In this document: piece by piece, positions 21,303-30,669 of the stretch | Position numbering within the stretch: the stretch's first letter is position 1 | How the letters are laid out: each line of letters opens with the position of its first letter | Origin: Kluyvera sichuanensis | GTDB lineage: Bacteria; Pseudomonadota; Gammaproteobacteria; Enterobacterales; Enterobacteriaceae | Assembly: GCF_014218705.1 (NCBI RefSeq) | Contig: NZ_JABBJF010000036.1 | Coordinates: forward strand, 1 to 46,185 | Direction: 5' to 3' | DNA length: 46,185 bases | Notes under the pieces: model-generated | Databases searched by the model: none | What the model was told of the DNA's origin: nothing | The model's input: only the letters and a program-made list of their open reading frames with translations | Translations under genes and position numbers: made by a program

Positions 21303-22415
21303 ATGACGGATAATCCGAACAAAAAATCGTTCTGGGATAAGATCCACCTCGACCCAGCTATGCTGCTCATTCTGCTGGCGCTGCTGACCTACAGTGCGTT
21401 GGTTATCTGGAGCGCCAGCGGCCAGGACATGGGCATGATGGAACGTAAAATCGGCCAGATTGCAATGGGCCTCGTCATCATGATTGTGATGGCGCAGATC
21501 CCACCGCGCGTGTACGAAGGCTGGGCGCCGTGGCTCTATATCTTCTGCATTATACTGCTGGTCGCGGTAGATGCCTTCGGGGCGATATCCAAAGGGGCGC
21601 AGCGCTGGCTGGATCTCGGTATCGTCCGCTTCCAGCCGTCGGAGATTGCCAAAATTGCGGTGCCGCTGATGGTCGCGCGCTTTATCAACCGCGATGTTTG
21701 TCCGCCGACGCTGAAAAACACCGGCATTGCGCTGGTGCTGATCTTCCTGCCGACCCTGCTGGTTGCCGCTCAGCCTGACCTCGGTACCTCAATCCTGATC
21801 GCCCTGTCCGGCCTGTTCGTGCTGTTCCTCGCGGGTTTAAGCTGGCGCCTGATTCTGGTCGCCGTCCTGCTGGTCGCCGCCTTTATCCCGATTCTGTGGT
21901 TCTTCCTGATGCACGACTACCAGCGCCAGCGCGTCATGATGCTGATGGATCCGGAATCAGACCCACTCGGTGCGGGTTATCACATTATTCAGTCTAAAAT
22001 CGCCATTGGTTCCGGTGGCCTGCGCGGCAAAGGCTGGCTGCACGGTACACAATCGCAGCTCGAATTCCTGCCGGAGCGCCACACCGACTTTATCTTCGCG
22101 GTTCTCTCCGAAGAACTGGGGCTTATTGGCATCCTTATCCTGCTGGCGCTCTACGTCCTGCTGATTATGCGCGGGCTGTGGATTGCCGCCCAGGCGCAGA
22201 CGTCCTTCGGCCGCGTCATGGCCGGTGGTTTAATGCTGATTTTATTCGTTTATGTCTTCGTAAATATTGGTATGGTAAGTGGCATCTTGCCGGTGGTTGG
22301 CGTGCCGCTACCGCTGGTCAGCTACGGGGGCTCCGCCCTGATCGTACTGATGGCCGGGTTCGGTATCGTGATGTCGATACATACACACAGAAAAATGTTG
22401 TCAAAAAGCGTCTAA
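21303..22415 (+). CDS. mrdB: Rod-shape peptidoglycan glycosyltransferase RodA
   Basis: SEDS-family polymerase that extends glycan strands from lipid II with PBP2. 370 residues and about ten membrane helices. Typical SEDS segments are visible: [10 protein letters not shown] (with the catalytic-region acidic residue), [35 protein letters not shown] and [11 protein letters not shown]. It begins 2 nt after mrdA and is followed after 10 nt by rlpA. Confidence 0.97.
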   Translation: MTDNPNKKSFWDKIHLDPAMLLILLALLTYSALVIWSASGQDMGMMERKIGQIAMGLVIMIVMAQIPPRVYEGWAPWLYIFCIILLVAVDAFGAISKGAQRWLDLGIVRFQPSEIAKIAVPLMVARFINRDVCPPTLKNTGIALVLIFLPTLLVAAQPDLGTSILIALSGLFVLFLAGLSWRLILVAVLLVAAFIPILWFFLMHDYQRQRVMMLMDPESDPLGAGYHIIQSKIAIGSGGLRGKGWLHGTQSQLEFLPERHTDFIFAVLSEELGLIGILILLALYVLLIMRGLWIAAQAQTSFGRVMAGGLMLILFVYVFVNIGMVSGILPVVGVPLPLVSYGGSALIVLMAGFGIVMSIHTHRKMLSKSV

Positions 22416-22425
22416 GGGGTGCTCA

Positions 22426-23538
22426 ATGCGTAAGCAATGGCTTGGGATCTGCATAGCAGCAGGGCTGCTGGCGGCTTGTTCGAGCGATGATGGTCAACAA
22501 CAAACCGTATCTGCCCCACAACCTGCGGTATGTAACGGCCCGTCGGTAGAAATCAGCGGGGCCGATCCGCACTTTGAACCCCTGAATGCGACCGCGAATC
22601 AGGACTACGAACGTGACGGCAAGAAATACAAAGTCGTTCAGGATCCGTCAAACTTCAGTCAGGCGGGCCTCGCTGCCATTTACGACGCTGAGCCGGGCAG
22701 CAATCTGACCGCCAGCGGCGAAGCGTTTGACCCGACGCAGCTGACGGCGGCGCACCCGACATTACCGATTCCAAGCTACGCGCGTATCACCAACCTGGCC
22801 AATGGCCGGATGATCGTCGTACGCATTAACGATCGCGGCCCTTATGGCAACGATCGTGTGATTTCGCTCTCCCGTGCGGCAGCAGATCGCCTGAACACCT
22901 CCAATAACACTAAGGTCCGTATCGACCCGATTATTGTGGCGCAGGATGGCTCACTTTCCGGTCCAGGCATGGCCTGTACCACCGTCGCCAAACAGACCTA
23001 TGCGTTGCCAAGTCGTCCAGACCTGAGCGGCGGTATGGGCAGCGCCTCTTCCGCCCCGCAGGCGGCAGCGCCGCAGGGTGATATCCGCCCTATCAGCAAC
23101 GATACGCTGACCCCAGCAAACAGCGGTGATGGTGCCCCGGTGAAAAGCGGCGGCTTCCTTGGCGCCCCTACGCCGTTAAACAGCGGCGTTCTCGAAGAAC
23201 CAGAACCGACGCCAGCTCCAGCGGCAACACCATCGGCAGCCGCGCCAGTGACGGCGCCTGCAGCTGCGGTAGCAGCACCGGCCGCCGCGGCCACCGCCGC
23301 CCCTGCCGCCACCGGCGATTTCGTCGTGCAGGTTGGCGCCGTAAGCGATCAGGCGCGCGCGCAGCAGTATCAACAGCGCTTAAGCCAGCAGTTTTCCGTA
23401 CCGGGCCGTGTCACACAAAACGGTGCGGTCTGGCGTATTCAGCTAGGCCCGTTCAGCAGCAAAGGCGAAGCCAGCACCATACAGCAACGTTTGCAGAGCG
23501 AAGCACAGCTGCAATCGTTTATTACTCGCGCCAACTAG
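22426..23538 (+). CDS. rlpA: Septal-ring lipoprotein RlpA
   Basis: Outer-membrane-directed lipoprotein. Signal peptide with lipobox LLAAC (Cys18), then a double-psi beta-barrel domain (about 75-175, with GEAFDPTQLTAAHPTLPIPS and VRINDRGPYGNDRVISLS). A long Ala/Pro-rich linker (about 255-295) follows, then a SPOR domain (about 297-370, FVVQVGAVSDQARAQQY) that binds denuded glycan at the septum. In Pseudomonas RlpA is a lytic transglycosylase; in E. coli the role is uncertain. 370 residues, slightly longer than in E. coli because of the low-complexity linker. The RBS is AAGGGGTG. Confidence 0.94.
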   Translation: MRKQWLGICIAAGLLAACSSDDGQQQTVSAPQPAVCNGPSVEISGADPHFEPLNATANQDYERDGKKYKVVQDPSNFSQAGLAAIYDAEPGSNLTASGEAFDPTQLTAAHPTLPIPSYARITNLANGRMIVVRINDRGPYGNDRVISLSRAAADRLNTSNNTKVRIDPIIVAQDGSLSGPGMACTTVAKQTYALPSRPDLSGGMGSASSAPQAAAPQGDIRPISNDTLTPANSGDGAPVKSGGFLGAPTPLNSGVLEEPEPTPAPAATPSAAAPVTAPAAAVAAPAAAATAAPAATGDFVVQVGAVSDQARAQQYQQRLSQQFSVPGRVTQNGAVWRIQLGPFSSKGEASTIQQRLQSEAQLQSFITRAN

Positions 23539-23624
23539 AACGCTCAGAGGTATCCGATTCTTCGTATATGTAAAAGTCATTAACAAAGTCATATGCGATG
23601 TCGGATGCCTGTCTGCAGGGCATT

Positions 23625-23633
23625 TGCTATAGT
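23625..23633 (+). promoter_or_regulatory. Extended -10 promoter upstream of dacA
   Basis: TGCTATAGT, an extended -10 (TGn plus TATAGT), with no good -35 element. Start site near 23640, about 37 nt upstream of the dacA ATG. Confidence 0.55.
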
Positions 23634-23676
23634 AAGGCACTTTTTTAACTCCATCACGGATGTCGTTGTTTTGACC

Positions 23677-24876
23677 ATGAAGACCTCTTTTTTCGCTCGC
23701 TTACTCATTCCGGCGCTCTCCGTCGCAGCACTCTCTTCCGCTGCCCACGCCGATGACCTGAACATCAAAACCATGATTCCAGGCGTTCCGCAGATTGACG
23801 CGGAGTCCTACATTCTTATTGATTACAACTCCGGTAAAGTTCTGGCTGAGCAGAATGCTGACAGCCGTCGCGACCCGGCGAGTCTGACTAAAATGATGAC
23901 CAGCTACGTCATCGGCCAGGCGATGAAAGCGGGTAAATTTAAAGAGTCCGATCTGGTCACCATCGGCAACGATGCCTGGGCCACCGGCAACCCGGTATTC
24001 AAAGGCTCTTCCCTGATGTTCCTGAAACCTGGCATGCAGGTTCCAGTATCCCAGCTTATCCGCGGGATTAACCTGCAGTCCGGTAACGATGCCTGTGTTG
24101 CGATGGCCGACTACGTCGCTGGTAGCCAGGACGCTTTTGTTGGGCTGATGAACAGCTATGTTACGGCGCTGGGTCTGCAGAACACTCACTTCCAGACCGT
24201 TCACGGCCTGGATGCAGATGGTCAGTACAGCTCCGCGCGTGATATGGCGATGATTGGCCAGGCGCTGATCCGCGACGTGCCGAACGAATACACCATCTAC
24301 AAAGAAAAAGAGTTCACCTTTAACGGCATCCGTCAATTGAACCGTAACGGTCTGCTGTGGGACAACAGCCTGAACGTCGACGGCATCAAAACCGGTCACA
24401 CCGATAAAGCAGGCTACAACCTGGTCGCTTCCGCAACCGAAGGTCAGATGCGCCTGGTTTCTGCCGTCATGGGCGGTCGTACCTATAAAGGTCGTGAAAC
24501 CGAAAGTAAAAAGCTGCTGACCTGGGGCTTCCGTTTCTTCGAAACCGTGAACCCAATTAAAGCCGGTAAAGAGTTCGCCTCTGAGCCAGCCTGGTTTGGT
24601 GATACCGACCGTGCCTCCCTGGGCGTGGACAAAGACGTATACCTGACCATTCCACGTGGTCGTATGAAAGATCTGAAGGCGAGCTACGTGCTGACCACCA
24701 GTGAACTGCACGCGCCGCTGCAGAAAAACCAGGTTGTCGGTACCATCAACTTCCAGTTGGATGGCAAAACCATCGATCAGCGTCCTCTGGTGGTGCTGCA
24801 GGAAATTCCTGAAGGCAACTTCTTCGGTAAGATCATTGATTACATTAAATTAATGTTCCACCACTGGTTTGGTTAA
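23677..24876 (+). CDS. dacA: D-alanyl-D-alanine carboxypeptidase PBP5
   Basis: Low-molecular-weight PBP that trims the terminal D-Ala from pentapeptides and keeps cell shape regular. A signal peptide of about 25 residues ends ...SSAAHA|DDL. Then comes a peptidase S11 domain with SLTKM (catalytic Ser), SGNDAC and KTGHTDKAG, and a C-terminal beta domain ending in the amphipathic membrane anchor [18 protein letters not shown]. 399 residues from the ATG at 23677; the longer frame to 23593 has no signal-peptide sense. Completes the mrdA-mrdB-rlpA-dacA wall cluster. Confidence 0.97.
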   Translation: MKTSFFARLLIPALSVAALSSAAHADDLNIKTMIPGVPQIDAESYILIDYNSGKVLAEQNADSRRDPASLTKMMTSYVIGQAMKAGKFKESDLVTIGNDAWATGNPVFKGSSLMFLKPGMQVPVSQLIRGINLQSGNDACVAMADYVAGSQDAFVGLMNSYVTALGLQNTHFQTVHGLDADGQYSSARDMAMIGQALIRDVPNEYTIYKEKEFTFNGIRQLNRNGLLWDNSLNVDGIKTGHTDKAGYNLVASATEGQMRLVSAVMGGRTYKGRETESKKLLTWGFRFFETVNPIKAGKEFASEPAWFGDTDRASLGVDKDVYLTIPRGRMKDLKASYVLTTSELHAPLQKNQVVGTINFQLDGKTIDQRPLVVLQEIPEGNFFGKIIDYIKLMFHHWFG

Positions 24877-24887
24877 AAATCACCCAC

Positions 24888-24917
24888 TTGAAAGTGTGAT
24901 TTCCATCCCCATATACT
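24888..24917 (+). promoter_or_regulatory. Sigma-70 promoter in the dacA-ybeD gap
   Basis: TTGAAA (24888-24893), an 18-bp spacer, TATACT (24912-24917): five of six matches in each box. The transcript would begin near 24924, immediately ahead of the hairpin at 24930-24959. Confidence 0.6.
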
Positions 24918-24929
24918 ATGCATAGTAAA

Positions 24930-24965
24930 AACAACTCCCGCACCTTTGCGGGAGTTGTTCTTTTT
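24930..24965 (+). terminator. Intrinsic terminator between dacA and ybeD
   Basis: AACAACTCCCGCA (24930-24942), loop CCTT, TGCGGGAGTTGTT (24947-24959), then CTTTTT. A perfect 13-bp stem ending 17 nt before the ybeD ATG. It terminates dacA transcripts and would also form at the extreme 5' end of RNA from the ybeD promoter. Confidence 0.9.
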
Positions 24966-24981
24966 CAACACTGGAGCTGAC

Positions 24982-25245
24982 ATGAAAACCAAACTGAACG
25001 AACTGCTTGAATTCCCTACACCATTTACTTACAAAGTAATGGGTCTGGCGAAACCTGAGCTGGTTGACCTGGTGGTTGAAGTGGTACAGCGCCATGCGCC
25101 AGGTGACTACTCTCCGCAGATAAAACCGAGCAGCAAAGGCAATTACCACTCGGTGTCCATTACCATCAATGCAACCCACATTGAGCAGGTAGAAACGCTG
25201 TACGAAGAGTTGGGCAATATCGAAATCGTCCGTATGGTGCTGTAA
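24982..25245 (+). CDS. ybeD: DUF493 family protein YbeD
   Basis: Small conserved protein of 87 residues with an ACT-like alpha/beta fold in known structures of the family. Function is not established; it is habitually next to lipB. The start ATG at 24982 is preceded by CTGGAGCTGAC. The frame runs 36 nt further upstream, but that part lies within the terminator hairpin. The C terminus ([23 protein letters not shown]) is the most conserved part. Confidence 0.94.
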   Translation: MKTKLNELLEFPTPFTYKVMGLAKPELVDLVVEVVQRHAPGDYSPQIKPSSKGNYHSVSITINATHIEQVETLYEELGNIEIVRMVL

Positions 25246-25255
25246 TCGCATCACC

Positions 25256-25278
25256 GTTACCCGGCACTGCCGGGTAAC
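25256..25278. other. Perfect hairpin between ybeD and lipB
   Basis: GTTACCCGGC (25256-25265), loop ACT, GCCGGGTAAC (25269-25278): ten perfect base pairs without a following U tract. Probably an mRNA-stabilising or weak termination structure after ybeD. Confidence 0.55.
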
Positions 25279-25296
25279 GCCTCTCCCCTCCTCCCG

Positions 25297-25305
25297 TGAT
25301 ATACT
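25297..25305 (+). promoter_or_regulatory. Extended -10 promoter of lipB
   Basis: TGATATACT (extended -10). Transcription would start near 25312, giving a leader of about 32 nt before the lipB TTG. Confidence 0.55.
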
Positions 25306-25343
25306 CTGCGTCCATCATTTCCCCTCTCTGCGGAGACGCTGTT

Positions 25344-25985
25344 TTGGACTTAAATACCCTCCTGATCCGTCAACTTGGCTTGCAACCTTACGAACCGGTT
25401 TCCCAGGCAATGCATGATTTTACCAATAGCCGCGATGAATCCACGCTGGATGAAATCTGGCTGGTAGAACATCAGCCCGTCTTCACCCAGGGCCAGGCAG
25501 GAAAAGCCGAACATGTGCTGGTGCCAGGCGATATTCCGGTCATTCAGAGCGACCGCGGCGGCCAGGTGACCTATCACGGTCCCGGTCAGCAGGTAATGTA
25601 CGTCCTGTTAAACCTCAAGCGCCGTAAGCTTGGCGTGCGTGAGCTCGTCACGCTGTTAGAGCAGACGGTGGTCAATACGTTGGCGGAGGTCGGGATCGAA
25701 GCGCACCCTCGCGCCGATGCGCCAGGGGTATACGTAGGGGAGAAAAAGATCTGTTCGTTGGGGCTACGTATCCGTAAAGGCTGTTCATTCCACGGCCTGG
25801 CGCTGAATATCGCGATGGATCTGTCACCTTTCCTGAGAATTAACCCTTGTGGTTATGCGGGAATGGAAATGGCCCAGGTATCACAGTGGGTGAACGACGC
25901 AACGCCGGAAAATATATCACCTCGGCTGGTCTCCCACTTTTTAGCTTTGCTAAACAATCCACCACATGAATATATTCACGATTAA
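25344..25985 (+). CDS. lipB: Octanoyl-[ACP]:protein N-octanoyltransferase LipB
   Basis: Transfers octanoate from acyl-ACP to lipoyl domains, the first step of de novo lipoylation; LipA (27450-28415) does the second. Conserved elements: [29 protein letters not shown] and [12 protein letters not shown], the last holding the catalytic Cys near 169. The TTG at 25344 with GGAG (25332-25335) upstream gives 213 residues, exactly the E. coli length; the ATG at 25296 would lie upstream of the probable transcription start. The C-terminal 25 residues vary. Confidence 0.96.
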   Translation: MDLNTLLIRQLGLQPYEPVSQAMHDFTNSRDESTLDEIWLVEHQPVFTQGQAGKAEHVLVPGDIPVIQSDRGGQVTYHGPGQQVMYVLLNLKRRKLGVRELVTLLEQTVVNTLAEVGIEAHPRADAPGVYVGEKKICSLGLRIRKGCSFHGLALNIAMDLSPFLRINPCGYAGMEMAQVSQWVNDATPENISPRLVSHFLALLNNPPHEYIHD

Positions 25986-26292
25986 TATATGATACATCCT
26001 GACCCAATAATCCGTTGGGTCATTCACTATCTTTTCATCTCCCTCTTTACAATAACGGCAAGTTTCTCTATTTTTTCTGCTTAATTTCGCCATAAAGTGC
26101 ATCACAACGCTCACTTTTGCGCAATGACACGCATAACGACATAGCTACCAGCAATGTATTAGCAACATTAATGCATTGAGTACTAACGTAAAAATCACGT
26201 TTTTACCTTGCGATTCTGCGTTTCTCAGAATAATAATAATATTATTATTCTCAACTATCATTCATGGAATGAATGAATACGGAGTAAGCAGT
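25986..26292. other. AT-rich intergenic region between lipB and ybeF
   Basis: About 300 bp, AT-rich. No gene, clear terminator or promoter was identified with confidence. The run of ATAAT repeats at 26229-26249 precedes ybeF. The composition is typical of regions bound by H-NS upstream of LeuO-like regulators, but that is inference. Confidence 0.5.
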
Positions 26293-27249
26293 GTGGATTA
26301 TAACGATAAGCCCGAAAATAAAACTAACCTCAACGTTGAAAATGAGACACCACAAATCTTCCGCACGCTGCGTAATATTGACCTCAATTTATTGACCATA
26401 TTTGAAGCGGTCTACGTGCATAAAGGTATCGTCAACGCCGCGAAAATACTGAATCTCACCCCTTCAGCGATAAGCCAATCCATTCAAAAACTTAGACTGC
26501 TCTTCCCCGATCCTCTCTTTATTCGCAAAGGCCAGGGCGTCACTCCAACGGCGTACGCTACCCATCTTCATGAATATATCAGTCAGGGGCTGGAGTCGAT
26601 TCTCGGCGCGTTGGATCTGAACGGCAGCTATGACAAACAGCGAGTGATTACTATCGGCACCGCCGCCTCGGTGGGCGCTATCGTGATGCCGGTAATCTAT
26701 CAGGTTGTGAAGAAGACCTACCCCCAGGTGCTGTTGAGAAACGTGGCCGTTACCGATGCCAACGCGCAGCTCAGCCAGTTCCAGACCGATTTAATTATCG
26801 ATAATCATGAACACAACAACCCACGCACGCTGGGCCGTCATGCGCTGTTCAGCGACAAGTTGGTGCTGGTATGTCGCAACGACCACCCGGCGCTGGAGGA
26901 ATCTCCCTCTCTGGACACGCTAATGCAGTATGAACACACGCTGCTGACGATGGACGGCGCGGGGCAAAACGACCAGTACCGGCGGATACGCGACATGCTG
27001 CCCGATCGTCAGGTGAGCGTGAGCAGTTACAATTTATTCACCATCGCGTCACTGATCGCCTCAAGCAACCTGATTGGTATTATGCCGCTGCGCTTTTACC
27101 ATATCTTCAGACAGTGCTGGCCGCTGCAAACGCTGGACTTTATGCCGCTCCAGCAGGAACGCGTCGACTTTTCATTGCATTACAATAAGCTCAGCCTGCG
27201 TGACCCGGTAATGCAAAACATTATCAACGTTATCCATCAGGCGTTCTGA
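26293..27249 (+). CDS. ybeF: LysR-family transcriptional regulator YbeF
   Basis: Putative DNA-binding regulator. The N-terminal winged helix-turn-helix (about 25-85: DLNLLTIFEAVYVHKGIVNA, TPSAISQSIQKLR, DPLFIRKGQGVTPT) is followed by a substrate-binding-type effector domain. The open frame reaches an ATG at 26176, but the best start is the GTG at 26293, with GGAG (26281-26284) 8 nt upstream. That gives 318 residues, close to the 317 of E. coli YbeF, and an N terminus VDYNDK resembling MDSNNQ. Targets unknown. Its HTH region is markedly similar to ybdO at 39456-40358. Confidence 0.9.
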   Translation: MDYNDKPENKTNLNVENETPQIFRTLRNIDLNLLTIFEAVYVHKGIVNAAKILNLTPSAISQSIQKLRLLFPDPLFIRKGQGVTPTAYATHLHEYISQGLESILGALDLNGSYDKQRVITIGTAASVGAIVMPVIYQVVKKTYPQVLLRNVAVTDANAQLSQFQTDLIIDNHEHNNPRTLGRHALFSDKLVLVCRNDHPALEESPSLDTLMQYEHTLLTMDGAGQNDQYRRIRDMLPDRQVSVSSYNLFTIASLIASSNLIGIMPLRFYHIFRQCWPLQTLDFMPLQQERVDFSLHYNKLSLRDPVMQNIINVIHQAF

Positions 27250-27348
27250 ACCTCGTACTCCTCATCTTCGCTAGCCGGCAAAAAAGCATTATTCAACAAC
27301 TATTTTACAATTTGCCGGCACAGTAGGCTGCTTTGTACCCCATTTAAA

Positions 27349-27357
27349 TGGTATACT
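27349..27357 (+). promoter_or_regulatory. Extended -10 promoter of lipA
   Basis: TGGTATACT, an extended -10 with TATACT, about 95 nt upstream of the lipA ATG. No convincing -35. Confidence 0.55.
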
Positions 27358-27449
27358 GCCTGCCATAAATTCAAAAATAGTTGATAAATACAACATTCCC
27401 TTGAATTGAAACGCTTTCCCTCGATACTCGGAACTGGAACACGTACGCT

Positions 27450-28415
27450 ATGAGTAAACCCATTGTGATGGAACGCGGTGTTAAGTACCGCGATGCCGAT
27501 AAAATGGCCCTTATCCCGGTTAAAAACGTGGCAACAGAGCGCGAAGCGCTGCTGCGAAAACCGGAATGGATGAAAATTAAACTTCCGGCAGACTCCTCCC
27601 GTATCCAGGGTATCAAAGCGGCCATGCGTAAAAATGGCCTGCACTCCGTCTGTGAAGAAGCCTCCTGTCCAAACCTGGCAGAGTGCTTTAACCACGGCAC
27701 CGCGACCTTTATGATCCTGGGCGCGATTTGTACCCGTCGCTGCCCGTTCTGCGACGTTGCCCACGGTCGCCCGGTCGCCCCGGATGCGAACGAACCACAA
27801 AAACTGGCCCAGACCATTGCGGACATGGGGCTGCGTTATGTGGTTATCACCTCCGTTGACCGTGATGACCTGCGTGACGGCGGCGCTCAGCACTTTGCTG
27901 ACTGCATCTCCGCCATTCGCGAAAAGAATCCGACCATTAAGATTGAAACGCTGGTACCGGACTTCCGTGGCCGTATGGATCGCGCGTTAGAGATCCTGAC
28001 CGCAACCCCACCAGATGTTTTCAACCACAACCTGGAGAACGTGCCGCGTATCTACCGCCACGTGCGCCCTGGGGCTGACTATAACTGGTCACTGAAACTG
28101 CTGGAGCGCTTTAAAGAAGCGCACCCTGAAATCCCTACTAAATCAGGTTTGATGGTGGGTCTGGGCGAAACTAACGCCGAGATCGTTGAAGTTATGCGTG
28201 ACCTGCGTCGCCACGGCGTTACTATGCTGACGCTCGGCCAGTACCTGCAGCCAAGCCGTCACCACCTGCCGGTGCAGCGTTACGTCAGCCCGGATGAGTT
28301 CGAAGAGATGAAAGCCGAAGCGCTGGCGATGGGCTTCACCCACGCGGCCTGTGGCCCATTCGTGCGTTCATCCTATCACGCCGACCTTCAGGCCAAAGGC
28401 CTGGAAGTGAAATAA
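27450..28415 (+). CDS. lipA: Lipoyl synthase LipA
   Basis: Radical-SAM enzyme that inserts two sulfurs into octanoyl groups placed by LipB. Auxiliary-cluster cysteines are in [12 protein letters not shown] (about 68-79). The radical SAM triad is CTRRCPFC (about 94-101). The conserved C-terminal RSSYHAD provides the serine ligand of the auxiliary cluster. 321 residues, the family's usual length in enterobacteria. Followed by an intrinsic terminator. Confidence 0.98.
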   Translation: MSKPIVMERGVKYRDADKMALIPVKNVATEREALLRKPEWMKIKLPADSSRIQGIKAAMRKNGLHSVCEEASCPNLAECFNHGTATFMILGAICTRRCPFCDVAHGRPVAPDANEPQKLAQTIADMGLRYVVITSVDRDDLRDGGAQHFADCISAIREKNPTIKIETLVPDFRGRMDRALEILTATPPDVFNHNLENVPRIYRHVRPGADYNWSLKLLERFKEAHPEIPTKSGLMVGLGETNAEIVEVMRDLRRHGVTMLTLGQYLQPSRHHLPVQRYVSPDEFEEMKAEALAMGFTHAACGPFVRSSYHADLQAKGLEVK

Positions 28416-28434
28416 GCGCTCTGAGACCCACGAT

Positions 28435-28467
28435 AAAAAGCCGCTCTCTATTGGAAGCGGCTTTTTT
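28435..28467 (+). terminator. Intrinsic terminator of lipA
   Basis: AAAAAGCCGCT (28435-28445), loop CTCTATTGGA, AGCGGCTTTTTT (28456-28467). Confidence 0.92.
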
Positions 28468-28525
28468 AATGGCTCAGTGAGAAATATATTGTTGCAATCA
28501 GACAATATCAGAAATGTTATTTCCA

Positions 28526-28560
28526 TAAAAAAGGGCTACAACGTGCTTACGCTGTAGCCC
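28526..28560 (-). terminator. Intrinsic terminator of tatE
   Basis: On the minus strand GGGCTACA...TGTAGCCC with an inner CGT/ACG pairing, then TTTTTTAT (complement of 28526-28532). Together with the lipA terminator it separates the two convergent genes. Confidence 0.88.
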
Positions 28561-28627
28561 CTTCCACAGGCGGCTAAACCTGCGCATGGCGCGCTACATC
28601 AGCACACCATGTGAAACGCTGCCCTGC

Positions 28628-28828
28628 TTACTCTTTATGAGAGAGTTTTTCTGCCGGGGTTTCTTCTGCGCTTTTCTGCGCCGTAGTTTCATCATCATTC
28701 ATGGCTTTCTTGAAGCCTTTGATGGCTGAACCCAGATCCCCACCCAGAGTCCGTAATTTTTTGGTACCAAACACCAGAACAATCAGTGCTGCCACTACCA
28801 GCAGTTTGGTAATACTAATCTCACCCAT
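28628..28828 (-). CDS. tatE: Twin-arginine translocase component TatE
   Basis: TatA-like protein of the Tat export system. 66 residues: a membrane helix (about 5-22, [16 protein letters not shown]), the hinge FGTKKLR, an amphipathic helix ([15 protein letters not shown]) and a short charged tail ending AEKLSHKE. The start ATG at 28828 gives [10 protein letters not shown]; an in-frame GTG/ATG extension to 28879 is not part of the family. Stand-alone gene, as in E. coli, away from tatABC. Confidence 0.96.
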   Translation of the reverse strand: MGEISITKLLVVAALIVLVFGTKKLRTLGGDLGSAIKGFKKAMNDDETTAQKSAEETPAEKLSHKE

Positions 28829-28954
28829 AGATACCTTCTTCTCAAAAACAGGCTGCAGAATGCGCCACATCACTGTCATTTATTAACGGTCATCCGGCGC
28901 GTGCACACAATAGCAATCTGTAACAAGGTGAATCAAGCGTTGTTTAAAAAAACG

Positions 28955-29743
28955 TCACGTTAATTGCGGTAGCGCAAAGCGTCTATTTGCCAGCACAGGA
29001 AGCTGTTGGCGAACGTTCAGAAGATGCTCGTGCTGAATATCAGAAATAATCAGCTGCGATTCTGCCGTAGCCCCTGCCAGCGTTACGCCCAGCGGATCGA
29101 TAATTCTGCTTTGGCCAATATTTCGCGTACCGCACTCCCCGCTCGCCACCAGGTAGCAGGTAGTATCTAACGCGCGCGCCGCAAGCAGCGTCGCCCAGTG
29201 ATGCTCTTTCAGCGGCCCGCGCACCCAGGCCGCTGGAAGCGCCAGAATCTCAGCCCCCTGGAGCGCCAGCGTCATCGCCAGTTCCGGAAAACGCAGATCG
29301 TAGCAGGTCATCAGGCCAACCTTAAAACCTTCAACCTCAATCAGCGGCGGCAACGCCTCACCGGCATCCACCCGCTTTGACTCCTGAATGGAGAAGGCGT
29401 CATAGAGGTGGAGCTTGTGATAGTGGGCAATAACTTCGCCACCACGTAGCGCCACCAGCGTGTTTCGCGCACGGCCTTCCCCTGACGGCGTGTGGATAGT
29501 CAGCACTGTGGTCAACGCATCGCTACGGCTTTGCGCCAGCAGTACCTGCATAAAGCCACCATCCAGCGTCTGAGCCGACCTGACGGACATATCCGGGTCG
29601 CTATCACTACGCGCCAGCAGCGCCTCTGGCAACACCAGCAAAGACGCTCCAGCCTCGGCCGCCGAGCGCATCAGCGTGACGCAGCGTTGCGCATTAACCT
29701 GCCACTCCGGCGTGACGACAAACTGCCCTGCTGCTACCCGCAT
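28955..29743 (-). CDS. ybeM: Deaminated glutathione amidase (Nit1-like), YbeM
   Basis: Carbon-nitrogen hydrolase of the nitrilase superfamily. 262 residues, with the catalytic Glu in [11 protein letters not shown] (near 42), Lys in [11 protein letters not shown] (near 112) and Cys in [14 protein letters not shown] (near 146). Enterobacterial homologues hydrolyse deaminated glutathione, a repair reaction. The gene is interrupted in E. coli K-12 but intact here. The start is the ATG at 29743, with AGAGG 7 nt upstream; a GTG at 29749 is also in frame. Confidence 0.93.
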   Translation of the reverse strand: MRVAAGQFVVTPEWQVNAQRCVTLMRSAAEAGASLLVLPEALLARSDSDPDMSVRSAQTLDGGFMQVLLAQSRSDALTTVLTIHTPSGEGRARNTLVALRGGEVIAHYHKLHLYDAFSIQESKRVDAGEALPPLIEVEGFKVGLMTCYDLRFPELAMTLALQGAEILALPAAWVRGPLKEHHWATLLAARALDTTCYLVASGECGTRNIGQSRIIDPLGVTLAGATAESQLIISDIQHEHLLNVRQQLPVLANRRFALPQLT

Positions 29744-29860
29744 CCGCACACCTCTGCTTTTACTAATATATCAATATGATGAATACTGATGAGTATATAG
29801 CCAGATTCACCCGTTCAACGCTACACTGGCAGCATTAATTGAAAATGGCAGGAAACTCGC

Positions 29861-30238
29861 ATGATGCAACTGTTGTTGGCCGTTTTTATCGGCGGAGGTA
29901 CCGGCAGCGTCGCTCGCTGGCTGCTGAGCCTGAGATTTAATCCTATGCACCATGCGATTCCGCTGGGCACGCTGACGGCTAACCTGGTCGGGGCGTTTAT
30001 CATCGGCGCAGGGCTGGCATGGTTTAACCGTCTGCCGCAGATTGATCCGGTCTGGAAACTGCTTATCACCACTGGCTTTTGCGGCGGGCTGACGACCTTC
30101 TCCACCTTCTCGGCTGAAGTCGTCTTTCTGCTACAGGAAGGGAAATTGAGCTGGGCGCTGCTGAACGTTGCGGTGAACCTGCTGGGCTCATTCGCCATGA
30201 CCGCCGCCGCATTCTGGTTGTTTAGCGCCAGTCGCTAG
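29861..30238 (+). CDS. crcB: Fluoride channel CrcB/FluC
   Basis: Dual-topology fluoride exporter of the inner membrane. 125 residues, four membrane helices, with the family motifs [21 protein letters not shown] and [17 protein letters not shown]. The start is the first of two ATGs, preceded by AGGAAAC. No fluoride-riboswitch core was recognised in the 110-bp upstream gap. A terminator lies between it and the convergent cspE. Confidence 0.96.
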   Translation: MMQLLLAVFIGGGTGSVARWLLSLRFNPMHHAIPLGTLTANLVGAFIIGAGLAWFNRLPQIDPVWKLLITTGFCGGLTTFSTFSAEVVFLLQEGKLSWALLNVAVNLLGSFAMTAAAFWLFSASR

Positions 30239-30247
30239 AAAAAGGAT

Positions 30248-30275
30248 AAAAAAAACCCGCATTTAAGCGGGTTTT
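30248..30275 (-). terminator. Bidirectional terminator between crcB and cspE
   Basis: AAAACCCGC (30252-30260), loop ATTTAA, GCGGGTTTT (30267-30275). The A run at 30248-30255 gives an eight-base U tract on the minus strand, so it chiefly serves cspE; on the plus strand only four T residues follow. Confidence 0.9.
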
Positions 30276-30299
30276 GAATTCTGAACTGCTATTTTTCGC

Positions 30300-30509
30300 T
30301 TAGAGAGCGATGACGTTAGCAGCAGAAGGGCCTTTGGCACCGTTAGTGATTTCGAACTCTACGCGCTGACCTTCAGCCAGAGTTTTAAAACCATTGGTCT
30401 GGATTGCAGAGAAGTGTACGAATACGTCTTTGCTGCCATCTTCCGGAGTAATGAAACCGAATCCTTTGGACTCATTAAACCACTTAACGTTACCTTTAAT
30501 CTTAGACAT
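30300..30509 (-). CDS. cspE: Cold-shock-family RNA chaperone CspE
   Basis: 69-residue OB-fold protein with the RNP motifs KGFGFITP and DVFVHFSAI. It melts RNA secondary structure and acts as a transcription antiterminator; CspE is constitutively expressed in E. coli. The sequence appears identical or nearly so to E. coli CspE. The ATG at 30509 follows AAGGTAATTTTG on the minus strand; the longer frame to 30539 is the untranslated leader. Confidence 0.97.
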
Positions 30510-30557
30510 CAAAATTACCTTTATATGAAAAAACGACACTAATCTGTGTCAGTTAAC

Positions 30558-30586
30558 AGTACAACAATTGTCGTCGGTTTTGTCCA
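30558..30586 (-). promoter_or_regulatory. Sigma-70 promoter of cspE
   Basis: On the minus strand TGGACA (complement of 30581-30586), a 17-bp spacer, TGTACT (complement of 30558-30563). Start near 30551, leaving a leader of roughly 40 nt. Confidence 0.5.
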
Positions 30587-30669
30587 GCCTAACTTCGTTA
30601 AAAAGTGATAAATGTCTCTAACTTTTATTTGCGGGTTGACTTTAGCGCCGGCTGTGCTCCAGGCCGGTT

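Noticed and set aside
23701-24711. 336-codon minus-strand frame opposite dacA
   Set aside because: Shadow frame; dacA motifs SxxK, SGN and KTG are complete on the plus strand.
29750-29860. Fluoride riboswitch upstream of crcB
   Set aside because: The conserved GATGGC...CTGATG core could not be found; a similar-looking GATGAATACTGATGAG string lacks the required pairing.
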